Source: Reinekea thalattae | Lineage (GTDB): Bacteria > Pseudomonadota > Gammaproteobacteria > Pseudomonadales > Natronospirillaceae | Direction of reading: 5' to 3' | Assembly (NCBI RefSeq): GCF_008041945.1 | Contig: NZ_VKAD01000001.1 | Span: 1,240,001-1,304,000 of the forward strand | DNA: 64,000 nt | In this document: one piece after another, positions 1-8,284 of the stretch | Numbering within the stretch: the first letter of the stretch is position 1 | Layout of the letters: each line of letters opens with the position of its first letter | Position numbers and translations under genes: made by a program | Notes under the pieces: model-generated | Databases searched by the model: none | Seen by the model: the letters and a program-made list of their open reading frames with translations, nothing else | What the model was told of the DNA's origin: nothing

Positions 1-317
1 GAATGGAAGGCCACTAGAGCGCAGACTAAGGCTGAGAAAAAGTAAGCAATACGCTGCAACGTTTTAAACCAAAGTCGATCTGAATAATGGCGTAGTAAAT
101 CGATAGAGATATGCTCTCGTTCACGAGTCGCAACCATGGCACCTAAAAGCGCTAACCAAAGCACTAACAGGCGATTAAAGGGATCAATCCAAAAAAGGCT
201 TATACCGACAAAATTACGCAATAGGATCTGAGTGACGGCAAGCAGAATCATCGCCAACAATACAAAAATTAACAATGCTCGTTCAACGGCAGCCCAATAG
301 CTAGCAATATAATTCAA
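1..317 (-). CDS. TRAP transporter small permease (DctQ family), partial
   Basis: This is the N-terminal 105 or so residues of a TRAP small membrane subunit; the 3' end lies outside the window. The translation shows a first hydrophobic helix after an E-R pair, the motif IxxRN, then a second helix (LVLWLALLGAMVA) followed by TREREHISIDLLR, the usual DctQ arrangement in which the conserved R-x-x-x-H-I-x-x-D follows helix 2. The start is a TTG, because an in-frame stop lies two codons upstream and no ATG is near; AGGA sits nine bases before it. It begins 15 bases after dctP, so the two are co-transcribed. DctQ links the substrate-binding protein to the large DctM permease, which should follow just outside the window. 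Confidence 0.85.
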   Translation of the reverse strand, partial: MNYIASYWAAVERALLIFVLLAMILLAVTQILLRNFVGISLFWIDPFNRLLVLWLALLGAMVATREREHISIDLLRHYSDRLWFKTLQRIAYFFSALVCALVAFH

Positions 318-332
318 GTTCTAACGTCCTAA

Positions 333-1319
333 TTAAGGGTTTCGATAGTCAGTTAATACATCACTTATACGCTGATACAAATCCCGATCGAACTCACCTG
401 AGGATATCAACTTGTCAGTCGCCTCATCGGCTTCACTTTCGATCGCGTGACGGAAGTCGTCATCAAGACTTACCGTACTAATGCCCAGGCTAGATAATGC
501 ATCGAAGGCGCGAATATTTTCCGCTCGTGCAAGGTCATTTAAACGTTGACTCAAGGCGGTGAGCTCCTGCTCTACCAGATAAAAATCTGATTCAGACAGG
601 CTAGCAACGGTACGCTCAGACAATGCAATCACACCGTAAATATACATAAAGGGCGCATCTAACAAATAATCAGCCTGTGTATACCACTGCAACACAATGG
701 CACCGGTCGGAGGGGCTAAAAACGCATTCAACGCGCCAGTTTGCAAGCCTGTTAAAACATCACCAATACTCAAACTAAAGGGGTTTATTTCAAATGCCTT
801 GGCTATTTTTTCAGACAGCGGGTCGTTGGCAGGCAGCCACAGCTTTTGCTGCTTTAGCTGCTCCATACCGTGTACTTTATTAGCCGACATCAAGTAAGCA
901 AAACCGCCCTCGATTAAGCCAAAGGTATGCCAGCCACTATCAATAAAGCCTTGATTTAGCTCGTCATCAAACTGAGCGCGAACTAAATCCACCTCCTCAA
1001 AGCTGCGAAACAACAGCGGCGCATTTAGAACTTGCGCATTCTTATATTCATAAGAGAAGGCAGTGCTGTGGATGAAGGTGCCATTTAATTGCCCAATACG
1101 AATTTTTCGCCGCACCGCTAAAGCGTCACCCATAACGCCACCAGGGTAAAACTTAAAGCTAACTCGCCCTTCTGTCGCTTGTTCAATACGCTCACCGGCC
1201 ATCCGTAACTCAGACAAAATAGCATTGCCGTCCGGATATTCGGTGGCTATTTTAAGCACGGTCGCATTCGCGAACGTTAAGCAACCGCAAAGCGTTAACG
1301 TTATCCAGGCTAGTTTCAT
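333..1319 (-). CDS. dctP: TRAP transporter substrate-binding protein DctP
   Basis: Periplasmic solute-binding protein of a TRAP transporter, about 328 residues, normal for the family. A cleavable signal peptide is visible (MKLAW, hydrophobic core, ANA/T cleavage), followed by LKIATEYPDGN and the GGVMGD and GxLNG motifs of DctP proteins. The ATG at 1319 is chosen because AGGGA lies four bases upstream; the longer frame opens with a TTG that overlaps the stop of the upstream lipoprotein gene. The substrate cannot be told; C4-dicarboxylates are only one of many possible TRAP ligands. Its partner upstream is a T-component lipoprotein, so this is a TPR-protein-associated TRAP (TatP-like) system. 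Confidence 0.9.
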   Translation of the reverse strand: MKLAWITLTLCGCLTFANATVLKIATEYPDGNAILSELRMAGERIEQATEGRVSFKFYPGGVMGDALAVRRKIRIGQLNGTFIHSTAFSYEYKNAQVLNAPLLFRSFEEVDLVRAQFDDELNQGFIDSGWHTFGLIEGGFAYLMSANKVHGMEQLKQQKLWLPANDPLSEKIAKAFEINPFSLSIGDVLTGLQTGALNAFLAPPTGAIVLQWYTQADYLLDAPFMYIYGVIALSERTVASLSESDFYLVEQELTALSQRLNDLARAENIRAFDALSSLGISTVSLDDDFRHAIESEADEATDKLISSGEFDRDLYQRISDVLTDYRNP

Positions 1320-1330
1320 AATATCCCTAA

Positions 1331-2170
1331 TCAAAAGTACTCGTTCGATGAGGCAAGCAACTCAGCCGCTTGCTGTTTGGCATAAACATTTTGCAAAGTA
1401 TAGCCTTCTACGTAAGGATCGAGTGTTAAGACTTCTTTTAATAAAGAATCATGCAGTGATTGGTCAAAGATCAGTCGGGCATAGTTTGATGCATAGTAGA
1501 CATAGATAATTAAATTTTGTTCAGCACCAGCTTCTAGAGCACGCTCATAGTAATCTTTAGCTAAATCGGCTTTGCCACCTAGACTTGGCGGCAAGATGCT
1601 ATTCATCACGCCCAGATAAAGCAATGCGGTACCCTTTTCATGGCTTGGATCTATTGCCACAACCTGCTTTAAAACCGTTTCGGCTTGGCCCAGCTGCGCA
1701 ACCACTAACCAATCATCGGAATTCGCTTGAATATAACTAGCCCAGGCAGTTCCGAGCGCATAAAGATAAGGAACATCATCCTCGTCATCCCACTCAGCCA
1801 AGGCCTGATTTAATTCGACACCGTTTAGCTGAGCAATACCACAGGCATTTTTATCGTACAAACAAAAGGCTGTTTTGGCGTGATCTAACGCCTTCTCTGC
1901 TAGTCGCTTTTTCCGCTCTGTATCAGACGCAGGCACAAAAACACCACCGTATGCACCATTTAATGTTGCCGCGGTAAGATGCATTGACTCACTTTTAGGG
2001 TAAGTCAGCGTTAACGCATCAACCATCAATAGATAACTGGGCAAACCATCTTTAACAGTCGTCAAGTCATCGCTATTCACTATCGCTTGAGACAAATTAT
2101 TCGGTAATTTACTGACCGCACAGCCAGTCGTTACAAACACAGACAATAAAACAGAAATCAGTAATCTCAT
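1331..2170 (-). CDS. tatT: TRAP transporter T-component lipoprotein (TatT-like)
   Basis: A 279-residue lipoprotein with signal peptide and lipobox VTTGC (Cys17). The rest is alpha-helical and TPR-like: the motifs YLYALGTAWASYIQ, LLYLGVMNSILPPSLGGKADLAKDYYERALEAG and YYASNYARLI match the TRAP T-component family (TatT, first described as Tp0956 of Treponema pallidum). The C-terminal helix carries KQQAAELLAS, also typical. SD AAAGG lies six bases before the ATG. The next gene, dctP, overlaps or abuts it, in the same tatT-tatP-tatQ order as Treponema. In the known system TatT trimers bind the solute-binding protein TatP, probably to pass a hydrophobic ligand. The family call is from remembered motifs and context; the ligand is unknown. 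Confidence 0.85.
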   Translation of the reverse strand: MRLLISVLLSVFVTTGCAVSKLPNNLSQAIVNSDDLTTVKDGLPSYLLMVDALTLTYPKSESMHLTAATLNGAYGGVFVPASDTERKKRLAEKALDHAKTAFCLYDKNACGIAQLNGVELNQALAEWDDEDDVPYLYALGTAWASYIQANSDDWLVVAQLGQAETVLKQVVAIDPSHEKGTALLYLGVMNSILPPSLGGKADLAKDYYERALEAGAEQNLIIYVYYASNYARLIFDQSLHDSLLKEVLTLDPYVEGYTLQNVYAKQQAAELLASSNEYF

Positions 2171-2252
2171 GGCAAGCCTTTAATCGAATTCAATGAATAA
2201 TTATCAATAAGCATAGCAATAGAAAATGACAAATTGGCAAAGCTTTGGCGTA

Positions 2253-2750
2253 TTAGGCCAACGGCTTGCGAACCTCTTTAAATACGGCAACGGGGTATTG
2301 CTGATAGCCAGTCCAAAACTGCGCTAAGTTAAACTTACGATAGATGTCTTCGCTGTAATGTTCTTTGCGCGCTTTTTGATCGTCATAACCCTGAAACTGC
2401 AAGGTTTGTAAGCACGCCTTACAGACATGCATATTATTATTTTTTTCTGCTAATCGCGTCGTGATTGATAGTTTTTCAAGCTGCTTGCTGCGCTGGCAAG
2501 CGGCTATGTGATATTCGTCGATATCGAGAATAATGACGCGTGAATTTTTATAAACCAAGGTAAAATCGAGCAGCTGCATCAGTTGATGACGATCGACCTG
2601 CATACCTTGAAGCTCTAGCTGAGATCGCTCTTCACCTGTCAGGTGATGTTCTGGGTCGAACATTTCAAACGAGCCTAGTTTGGTTGCAGCCATTTTTTCC
2701 CGCAACTCATTAAACGGCTCGAACTCGGTAAAATCGATCAGCTCTGGCAT
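2253..2750 (-). CDS. Small protein with putative metal site, third gene of ZorAB-like cassette
   Basis: A 165-residue protein of unknown function. ATG at 2750 follows the ZorB-like stop after a single base, so translation is probably coupled; the open frame runs further upstream but that part overlaps the ZorB-like gene. No signal peptide or membrane helix is seen. The core reads VYKNSRVIILDIDEYHIAAC (67-85) and later MHVCKACLQTLQFQGY (107-122). His81, Cys85, Cys110 and Cys113 could form a zinc site. From memory, the pattern YHIAxC ... VCKxCLxxLxxxGY recurs in uncharacterised bacterial proteins; this could not be checked by search. The N terminus is acidic with FDPEHHLTGEER. Tight linkage to the channel genes suggests it acts with them, as cytosolic effector, sensor or adaptor. 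Function is not known. Confidence 0.75.
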   Translation of the reverse strand: MPELIDFTEFEPFNELREKMAATKLGSFEMFDPEHHLTGEERSQLELQGMQVDRHQLMQLLDFTLVYKNSRVIILDIDEYHIAACQRSKQLEKLSITTRLAEKNNNMHVCKACLQTLQFQGYDDQKARKEHYSEDIYRKFNLAQFWTGYQQYPVAVFKEVRKPLA

Positions 2751-2751
2751 A

Positions 2752-3450
2752 TTAAAGTTGACTCTGAAGTATCGCTGCGATGCGACTTTCTGCATCGGTA
2801 CGCAGTCTAAACTCAACACGTCTGGAACGCTCTCGGTCTTCATTACCATCAGCTGACAACACTGGCTTAGAGGATGATAAGCCATTGGCTGTCATATGTT
2901 GCTTCAACCAATCCTTTTCACCTTCGACCGAGCCTAGCGACAATAAATAATCGAGCGTTGAACGGGTTCGCTCCTGACTCAAGCCCATATTAAGAATATA
3001 AGCATCATCGTCATCTTGTCCTAACCAACCACTCGAAGTGTGTCCTTCGATACGCACTTCAGCAATATCGTTACGGTATTTATCTGAGGCAATGATGTTT
3101 AAATAACGAGGGAAAAAGTCCGTCAAAATAGCCTTAAAGCCATCCTGTAAATCCTTTTCTCCGTTCTCGAAAATCAACTCTGGACGACCGAATCGAATAC
3201 TTAAATCAGGATTAATTTCGGCACCCCAAGCCTCTAAATCTGGCTCGAATTCGCGTACAAGATCTTGGTACAGCTGAGTACGCAATCGATCATAAAGTAT
3301 CGCTACATCACGTACTTTATTACGCTCTATTTCAGCATTGACCATAAAGACAATGGCGACCAATAAAAACACCATCATCAGGCCCGCCATTAGGTCACTC
3401 ACCGAGACCCAATGCTCTTCCTGTTCAATATGTTCTTCGTCGCTTCTCAC
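2752..3450 (-). CDS. ZorB-like OmpA/MotB-domain stator protein
   Basis: A 232-residue protein with a cytosolic acidic N terminus, one membrane helix (14-37) that starts WVSVSDLMAGLMMVF and contains Asp19, a linker, and a periplasmic OmpA-like peptidoglycan-binding domain (EGHTS at 135-139, LSQERT near 158-163, RRVEFRL at 210-216). An Asp at the start of the helix is where MotB and ZorB carry their ion-binding residue, and SxSDLMxGLMMVF is a hallmark I associate with ZorB and relatives. The start is GTG, overlapping the ZorA-like stop by four bases (GTGA), a sign of a coupled operon. With the upstream gene it should form a proton- or sodium-driven inner-membrane motor anchored to peptidoglycan. 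It could instead be a generic OmpA/MotB protein; the cognate ZorC and ZorD are absent. Confidence 0.85.
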   Translation of the reverse strand: MRSDEEHIEQEEHWVSVSDLMAGLMMVFLLVAIVFMVNAEIERNKVRDVAILYDRLRTQLYQDLVREFEPDLEAWGAEINPDLSIRFGRPELIFENGEKDLQDGFKAILTDFFPRYLNIIASDKYRNDIAEVRIEGHTSSGWLGQDDDDAYILNMGLSQERTRSTLDYLLSLGSVEGEKDWLKQHMTANGLSSSKPVLSADGNEDRERSRRVEFRLRTDAESRIAAILQSQL

Positions 3451-4694
3451 TTCTTCGCCTCAGCCATAGCCACCAGCGCCTGCAAGCGATCGGTCAGTGG
3501 CATATAGTCGTTAACAAATTTTTCAGACAACGATGTCAACTGATAGCCGAAAGTCATTAAGGCTTTTTTCAGCTCTGCTTCCATGCCTTCTTCTAGCTTG
3601 CTGAGCTGAGTATTATTTTGTTCAAACAGCTGTGCCAGCTGTTCAGATACCGCTTTCTGCGAAGTCTGCGTACCTTCAATCAGCAATGAACTGACTTTTT
3701 GGCTGGTATCGCGAATGCCTTCAGAAGCTTGCTCGACTAGAGTAAGCATCTGTTGAGACTGCTGCTCTACCACTTTTTGCAAGCCGCTGGTAAGCATTAG
3801 GATCCGCTCTTCAATTTGCGGTAAACCATCCTGCGCGTCGACAATCAAACTGGAAAAGGTCGATAAATATTCTCTTAAATTCTCGCTTTGGCTTTGCAAC
3901 GCATTTAGCAAGGTCTCCATATCTTCCGCGACATTAGAGAAGGACGAGGTTTGTTTAATGAGCCGCTCAAAGGCATTAGTTGCGACCTTAGCTGATTCTG
4001 CCGAACGCTCGTTAGCATCAATAAGACTTTCAACTTGTGCTTTATGCTGCTCTTGCCACTTAAGCATTAAACCAACAGAGTCGTTCAACTTAGTAAAGTT
4101 ATCGCCGTACTGCTCTTCGATGCGAGTATTGAATTCACGCATAACATTAGAAATGGCTTTTTCTAAGGCTTCTTGGTTCGCCTTAGTCATCTGTTCTTGA
4201 TAGCCCTGCAAAGCATCGATCAGTTGTCGGTGCTGCTCAGACTGAGCATCACTGCTTGCCTTCGCCCACTGATACCAATTGTTCTCGGCATCTTTATCAA
4301 CCACGGCGGTCGCAATGCGATCAAGATGCCAAGCCAAATCGTCGATGGTCGCTGTCATCTTCGATTCGCGATGAGCGCGCATCCGCATACTAGCAACGGC
4401 ATAACGGAATTTAATCGATAAGGCGCCCAACAGACCGGCAATGGAAGTCCAGAACGCCGTTTTTAGACCATCTAGCAAGTGCGGCACACTGTCTTCGATA
4501 GACGTGGTGTCGAACTCGCTCAAGCCCAGAGCAACACCCAGAAAGGTACCAAAAATACCGACACTGGTTAGAATACTCGGCGCGTAATTAGCAGTATGAG
4601 ACGAATAAACCGGACCATGAAAATAAATAAGAAGCGCGGCGACAACCGCCATAATGACCCAAGTCAGCGCTGTAAATGATTGCAGTAATTCCAT
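3447..4694 (-). CDS. ZorA-like MotA/TolQ/ExbB proton-channel protein with long coiled tail
   Basis: A 415-residue protein with three membrane helices (about 8-28, 38-58, 78-98) followed by roughly 300 residues of Gln/Glu/Ser-rich helix with heptad-like spacing. The helix 2 to 3 segment (APSILTSVGIFGTFLGVALGL, then SIEDSVPHLLDGLKTAFWTSIAGLLGAL) matches the MotA/TolQ/ExbB channel fold and especially ZorA, which also has a long intracellular tail. The ATG at 4694 is preferred; the frame extends two codons to a TTG. No strong SD is visible. It is the first gene of a three-gene minus-strand set and overlaps the ZorB-like gene by four bases. Known ZorA forms a five-subunit ring around two ZorB; the tail carries signal to cytosolic effectors. 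Whether this set is an antiphage system is inference. Confidence 0.85.
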   Translation of the reverse strand: MELLQSFTALTWVIMAVVAALLIYFHGPVYSSHTANYAPSILTSVGIFGTFLGVALGLSEFDTTSIEDSVPHLLDGLKTAFWTSIAGLLGALSIKFRYAVASMRMRAHRESKMTATIDDLAWHLDRIATAVVDKDAENNWYQWAKASSDAQSEQHRQLIDALQGYQEQMTKANQEALEKAISNVMREFNTRIEEQYGDNFTKLNDSVGLMLKWQEQHKAQVESLIDANERSAESAKVATNAFERLIKQTSSFSNVAEDMETLLNALQSQSENLREYLSTFSSLIVDAQDGLPQIEERILMLTSGLQKVVEQQSQQMLTLVEQASEGIRDTSQKVSSLLIEGTQTSQKAVSEQLAQLFEQNNTQLSKLEEGMEAELKKALMTFGYQLTSLSEKFVNDYMPLTDRLQALVAMAEAKK

Positions 4695-4785
4695 ATTCAA
4701 CCAGTTATAAAATGTGTTGATCAGTATGCATGTTGGAGTCTATTCAGAAAACCCCTAACAGCGTGCATTTATAGCCTACTTTACG

Positions 4786-5919
4786 TTAGCTAAAGAAGGA
4801 CAGCATAACACCAGCGGCCACAGCCGAGCCAATAACCCCAGCAACATTAGGACCCATGGCGTGCATCAGCAAGTAATTTTGATGATTCGCTTCAAGGCCG
4901 ACCTTATTTGACACTCGTGCCGCCATCGGAACAGCCGAAACGCCAGCAGAACCAATTAATGGGTTAATCGGTATTTTTACAAATAGGTTCATCAATTTAG
5001 CCATCAAGACTCCGGCGCCAGTACCGACACAGAATGCGACCAAACCTAAAGCCAGAATACCGAGAGTCTCAACCTTTAAGAACGCCTCTGCACTCATTTG
5101 TGAGCCAACACCGAGACCCAGCATAATCGTAATAATGTTCATCAAGCCATTTTGTGCAGTGTCACTGAGTCGATTAACAACGCCGCTTTCTTTCATTAAA
5201 TTACCGAAGCAAAACATCCCCAGCAAAGGGGCAGCCGACGGCAAAAACATAGCGACTAAAAACAACACCACGATAGGAAAAATAATTTTTTCCCGCTTAG
5301 ATACCGTACGCAATTGCTCCATCTTAATTTCACGTTCGGCCTTGGTGGTCAGTGCTTTCATGATTGGCGGTTGAATAAGCGGCACTAAGGCCATGTAACT
5401 ATAAGCAGCAACTGTAATCGGGCCGAGTAAACTCGGAGATAACTGACTGGCAATAAAGATCGAAGTCGGGCCATCTGCACCACCAATGATTCCAATCGCA
5501 GCGGCATCTTTTAGCGAGAAATCCACCCAACCTAAGCTGCTCATGCCTACCGCACCAATAACGGTACCAAAGATACCAAATTGAGCTGCCGCACCTAGCA
5601 ATAGTGTTTTAGGGTTCGCCAACAACGGACCGAAATCGGTCATCGCGCCAACACCCATAAAAATAAACAGCGGAAAAACACCGGACTTAATCCCGACAAC
5701 CGAGATGTAGTGCAACAAGCCATCAGCGCCACCCATACCGGCACCCGGAATGTTAATCAGCAGGGTACCAAAGCCAATTGGCAACAGCAGTAGCGGTTCA
5801 AATTTTCGGGCGATAGCTAAATAGATTAACGTTAAGCCAACAAGCATCATCAGCAGCTGGCCAGACTCTATCGTCGCAAGCCCTGAGCTTGAAAATAAAT
5901 TTGCAAAATTTTCTAACAT
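4786..5919 (-). CDS. oadB: Sodium-pumping oxaloacetate decarboxylase, beta subunit
   Basis: The 377-residue integral-membrane subunit that decarboxylates carboxybiotin and uses the energy to export Na+. The sequence is strongly hydrophobic throughout, with the family motifs [30 protein letters not shown] and [18 protein letters not shown] (the conserved Asp of the Na+ site lies in GADGPTS), and ends with [23 protein letters not shown]. Length is slightly below the usual 430 because the N-terminal extension of some homologues is absent. SD AAGGCGG precedes the ATG by five bases, and the gene starts only ten bases after oadA. It is the last gene of oadG-oadA-oadB. Methylmalonyl-CoA or glutaconyl-CoA decarboxylase beta subunits are close relatives, but the alpha subunit settles the identity. 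Confidence 0.95.
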   Translation of the reverse strand: MLENFANLFSSSGLATIESGQLLMMLVGLTLIYLAIARKFEPLLLLPIGFGTLLINIPGAGMGGADGLLHYISVVGIKSGVFPLFIFMGVGAMTDFGPLLANPKTLLLGAAAQFGIFGTVIGAVGMSSLGWVDFSLKDAAAIGIIGGADGPTSIFIASQLSPSLLGPITVAAYSYMALVPLIQPPIMKALTTKAEREIKMEQLRTVSKREKIIFPIVVLFLVAMFLPSAAPLLGMFCFGNLMKESGVVNRLSDTAQNGLMNIITIMLGLGVGSQMSAEAFLKVETLGILALGLVAFCVGTGAGVLMAKLMNLFVKIPINPLIGSAGVSAVPMAARVSNKVGLEANHQNYLLMHAMGPNVAGVIGSAVAAGVMLSFFS

Positions 5920-5929
5920 TTAAACCGCC

Positions 5930-7717
5930 TTATAGCCTGTACAGGCAATCGCCAACCGCAACTGAATCGCCTTCTTTGACCGAAATCTGGCTGATTGTGC
6001 CTGCTTCGGTTGCCCTTACTTCAGTTTCCATTTTCATGGCTTCAAGGATCATCACGACCTGCCCTTCTTGCACCGCATCACCAACGGATACCAATACCTT
6101 AAAGATATTGCCTGCCAATGGCGCGGTCATATTATTTCCTGCTGGTGCTTGGCTTGTTGCTGTCACATCACCACCAGCGGCTACGTTAGCGGTATAAGTT
6201 TGACCGTTAATGCTAACACTGACGTCGCCACGACCATCAACCTGAGCAAAGTAAGACTTACCATTGAGCTGTACGGTATAAACATCATCGCCATGAGTTT
6301 CTGAATGATCGTTTGCGCCGCTGCTCATAGGTGAAGCTTCAAAGGCACTGGCATCACCTCGGTTCTGCAAATACTTAAGCCCCATCTGCGGGAACAGCGC
6401 ATAAATAAGCACATCATCGACCTGATTTTCTGCCAATGAAAAGCCTCGCTCCTCAGCCTTAGAGACCAATTCCGAGGTAAGCTTTTCTAATTCGTTGTCG
6501 ATTAGATCTGCTGGCCGACAGCTGATTGGCTCGGCACCCTCTAAAACCCGTGCCTGCAAGGTTTTGTCAAACGCGGAAGGCGCTGCACCATATTCGCCTT
6601 TTAAAATAGCCTGCGTTTCTTTAGATATTGATTTATAGCGCTCGCCAGTTAAGACATTCAATACCGACTGAGTACCGACAATCTGAGAGGTTGGTGTAAC
6701 CAGCGGAATAAAACCGAGATCTTTACGCACTCGGGGGATTTCTTCGAGCACTTCATCAAAACGGTCGGCTGCTCCCTGCTCTTTTAGCTGATTTTCCATA
6801 TTGGTCAGCATACCGCCTGGCACTTGGGCGGTTAAAATTCGGGTATCTGTACCTCGAAGCTGGCCTTCGTATTGAGCGTATTTTTTACGAATTTTTCGGA
6901 AGTAGGTTGCAATCTCTTCAAGCAAAGCGAGATCCAAACCAGAATCTCGTTCAGTGCCTTTTAATGCTGCGACCAGCGCTTCGGTTGGTGAATGTCCATA
7001 GGTCATCGACATCGATGAGATCGCGGTATCAATATGATCAACACCCGCCTCAATCGCTTTCAATTGAGTCATCGAAGATAACCCAGACGTGGCGTGCGCG
7101 TGTAACGAGATAGGAATATCTAATGCCGCCTTCATCTGACTGATTAATTCATAGGCATCATAAGGCGTTAAAATGCCTGACATGTCTTTTATAGCGATCG
7201 AGTCAGCGCCCATGTCTTCGATCTCTTTTGCCAGCGACATCCACTTCTCAGTGGTGTGAACTGGGCTAGTTGTATAGGAAATCGTTCCTTGAGCATGCGC
7301 GCCCTGTTTACGTACCGCATGCATCGCTCGCTGTAGATTGCGAGGATCGTTCATCGCATCAAACACTCGGAATACGTCAACGCCATTGACTACCGCTCGC
7401 TCAACGAACTTATCCACGACGTCATCCGCATAATGCCGATAGCCCAATAGATTTTGACCTCGCAGCAACATCTGCTGGCGAGTATTAGGCATCGCTTTTT
7501 TCAGCTCTCGAATACGCTGCCACGGATCTTCGCCCAAATAACGAATACAGGCGTCAAAGGTCGCTCCGCCCCATGATTCGACCGACCAATAACCAACCTG
7601 ATCTATTTTTTCACAGATTGGCAACATATCGTCAATTCTAAGCCGCGTCGCAAATAATGATTGATGCGCATCGCGTAATACCACATCGGTAATTTTAATG
7701 GGGTTTTTCGTGGTCAT
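5930..7717 (-). CDS. oadA: Oxaloacetate decarboxylase, alpha subunit (carboxyltransferase and biotin carrier)
   Basis: A 595-residue cytosolic subunit that moves the carboxyl group of oxaloacetate to biotin. The N-terminal TIM-barrel carboxyltransferase domain shows [15 protein letters not shown] (metal Asp and substrate residues), [15 protein letters not shown] and [10 protein letters not shown], with HAHATSG holding the metal-binding HxH. A conserved PYC/OADA domain follows (about 300-450), then an Ala/Gly/Thr-rich linker and a biotinyl domain. The EAMKMETE motif puts the biotinylated lysine at Lys562, 33 residues from the C terminus. It lies between oadG (53 bases upstream) and oadB. In the cell it forms a membrane complex with them, linking oxaloacetate to pyruvate conversion with Na+ export. 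A pyruvate carboxylase B subunit would look similar, but the oadG/oadB neighbours exclude that. Confidence 0.97.
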   Translation of the reverse strand: MTTKNPIKITDVVLRDAHQSLFATRLRIDDMLPICEKIDQVGYWSVESWGGATFDACIRYLGEDPWQRIRELKKAMPNTRQQMLLRGQNLLGYRHYADDVVDKFVERAVVNGVDVFRVFDAMNDPRNLQRAMHAVRKQGAHAQGTISYTTSPVHTTEKWMSLAKEIEDMGADSIAIKDMSGILTPYDAYELISQMKAALDIPISLHAHATSGLSSMTQLKAIEAGVDHIDTAISSMSMTYGHSPTEALVAALKGTERDSGLDLALLEEIATYFRKIRKKYAQYEGQLRGTDTRILTAQVPGGMLTNMENQLKEQGAADRFDEVLEEIPRVRKDLGFIPLVTPTSQIVGTQSVLNVLTGERYKSISKETQAILKGEYGAAPSAFDKTLQARVLEGAEPISCRPADLIDNELEKLTSELVSKAEERGFSLAENQVDDVLIYALFPQMGLKYLQNRGDASAFEASPMSSGANDHSETHGDDVYTVQLNGKSYFAQVDGRGDVSVSINGQTYTANVAAGGDVTATSQAPAGNNMTAPLAGNIFKVLVSVGDAVQEGQVVMILEAMKMETEVRATEAGTISQISVKEGDSVAVGDCLYRL

Positions 7718-7770
7718 AATGAGAATCCCAGAACTTTTATAATTTATTATGTAAGCCTAAATGCAGGCGT

Positions 7771-8004
7771 TTATCGGCCATGGGCCTTAGTGACTGCTGC
7801 AGCAACGACTGCGACCTCGAGCATATTTTGCTGCTCACTGGATGCAGAATTTTGGCTATTATCAGCAGCGGCCTTAGCTTCTGGCAGCTTGCTGAGTAAC
7901 CATGACAGTAAGCGGGTCATTACAACCAGAAGAGCCAAAAATAAGAATACGGTCGACATACCCATAACCATCAGGGTAATGCCACCAGAGATTAACTCAG
8001 GCAT
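7771..8004 (-). CDS. oadG: Oxaloacetate decarboxylase, gamma subunit
   Basis: A 77-residue protein with one N-terminal membrane helix (about 9-30, GITLMVMGMSTVFLFLALLVV) followed by a polar, Ala/Gln/Ser-rich tail, which is the typical OadG layout. OadG holds the alpha and beta subunits together. SD AGGAG lies seven bases before the ATG. It is the first gene of the minus-strand oadGAB operon. The tail ends VAAAVTKAHGR; some OadG proteins end with His and acidic residues that bind zinc, and only one His is present here. The identity depends partly on position next to oadA, because gamma subunits are short and weakly conserved. Confidence 0.9.
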   Translation of the reverse strand: MPELISGGITLMVMGMSTVFLFLALLVVMTRLLSWLLSKLPEAKAAADNSQNSASSEQQNMLEVAVVAAAVTKAHGR

Positions 8005-8284
8005 TTGCCAGCTCCTGTTAACATTAAGTTACGTTTATTGTATTTCTAAATATAAATCAGGCGCTTAATAGCCCATGTATTGTCAATAGATTACCTTAAA
8101 CAGGTAAAATCGCGCAATTAGTGTAACAAAGTAGATGGCCTCGACCGATGTTTCAATTACGCTTCTTTGTCATACGCCAATTTATTGCGGCAACTAGGCT
8201 GAAAAGCTCGATAAAAAGCCATAACTGACCTACTATCGCCGCTCGTTTTAACTAGCCCGCCTCTCTTTAGTACGGCATGACCTG

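Noticed and set aside
2751..2885. Longer start for the third ZorAB-cassette gene
   Set aside because: The extra 45 codons lie inside the ZorB-like coding sequence, and the residues look random; the ATG after the ZorB stop is the natural coupled start.
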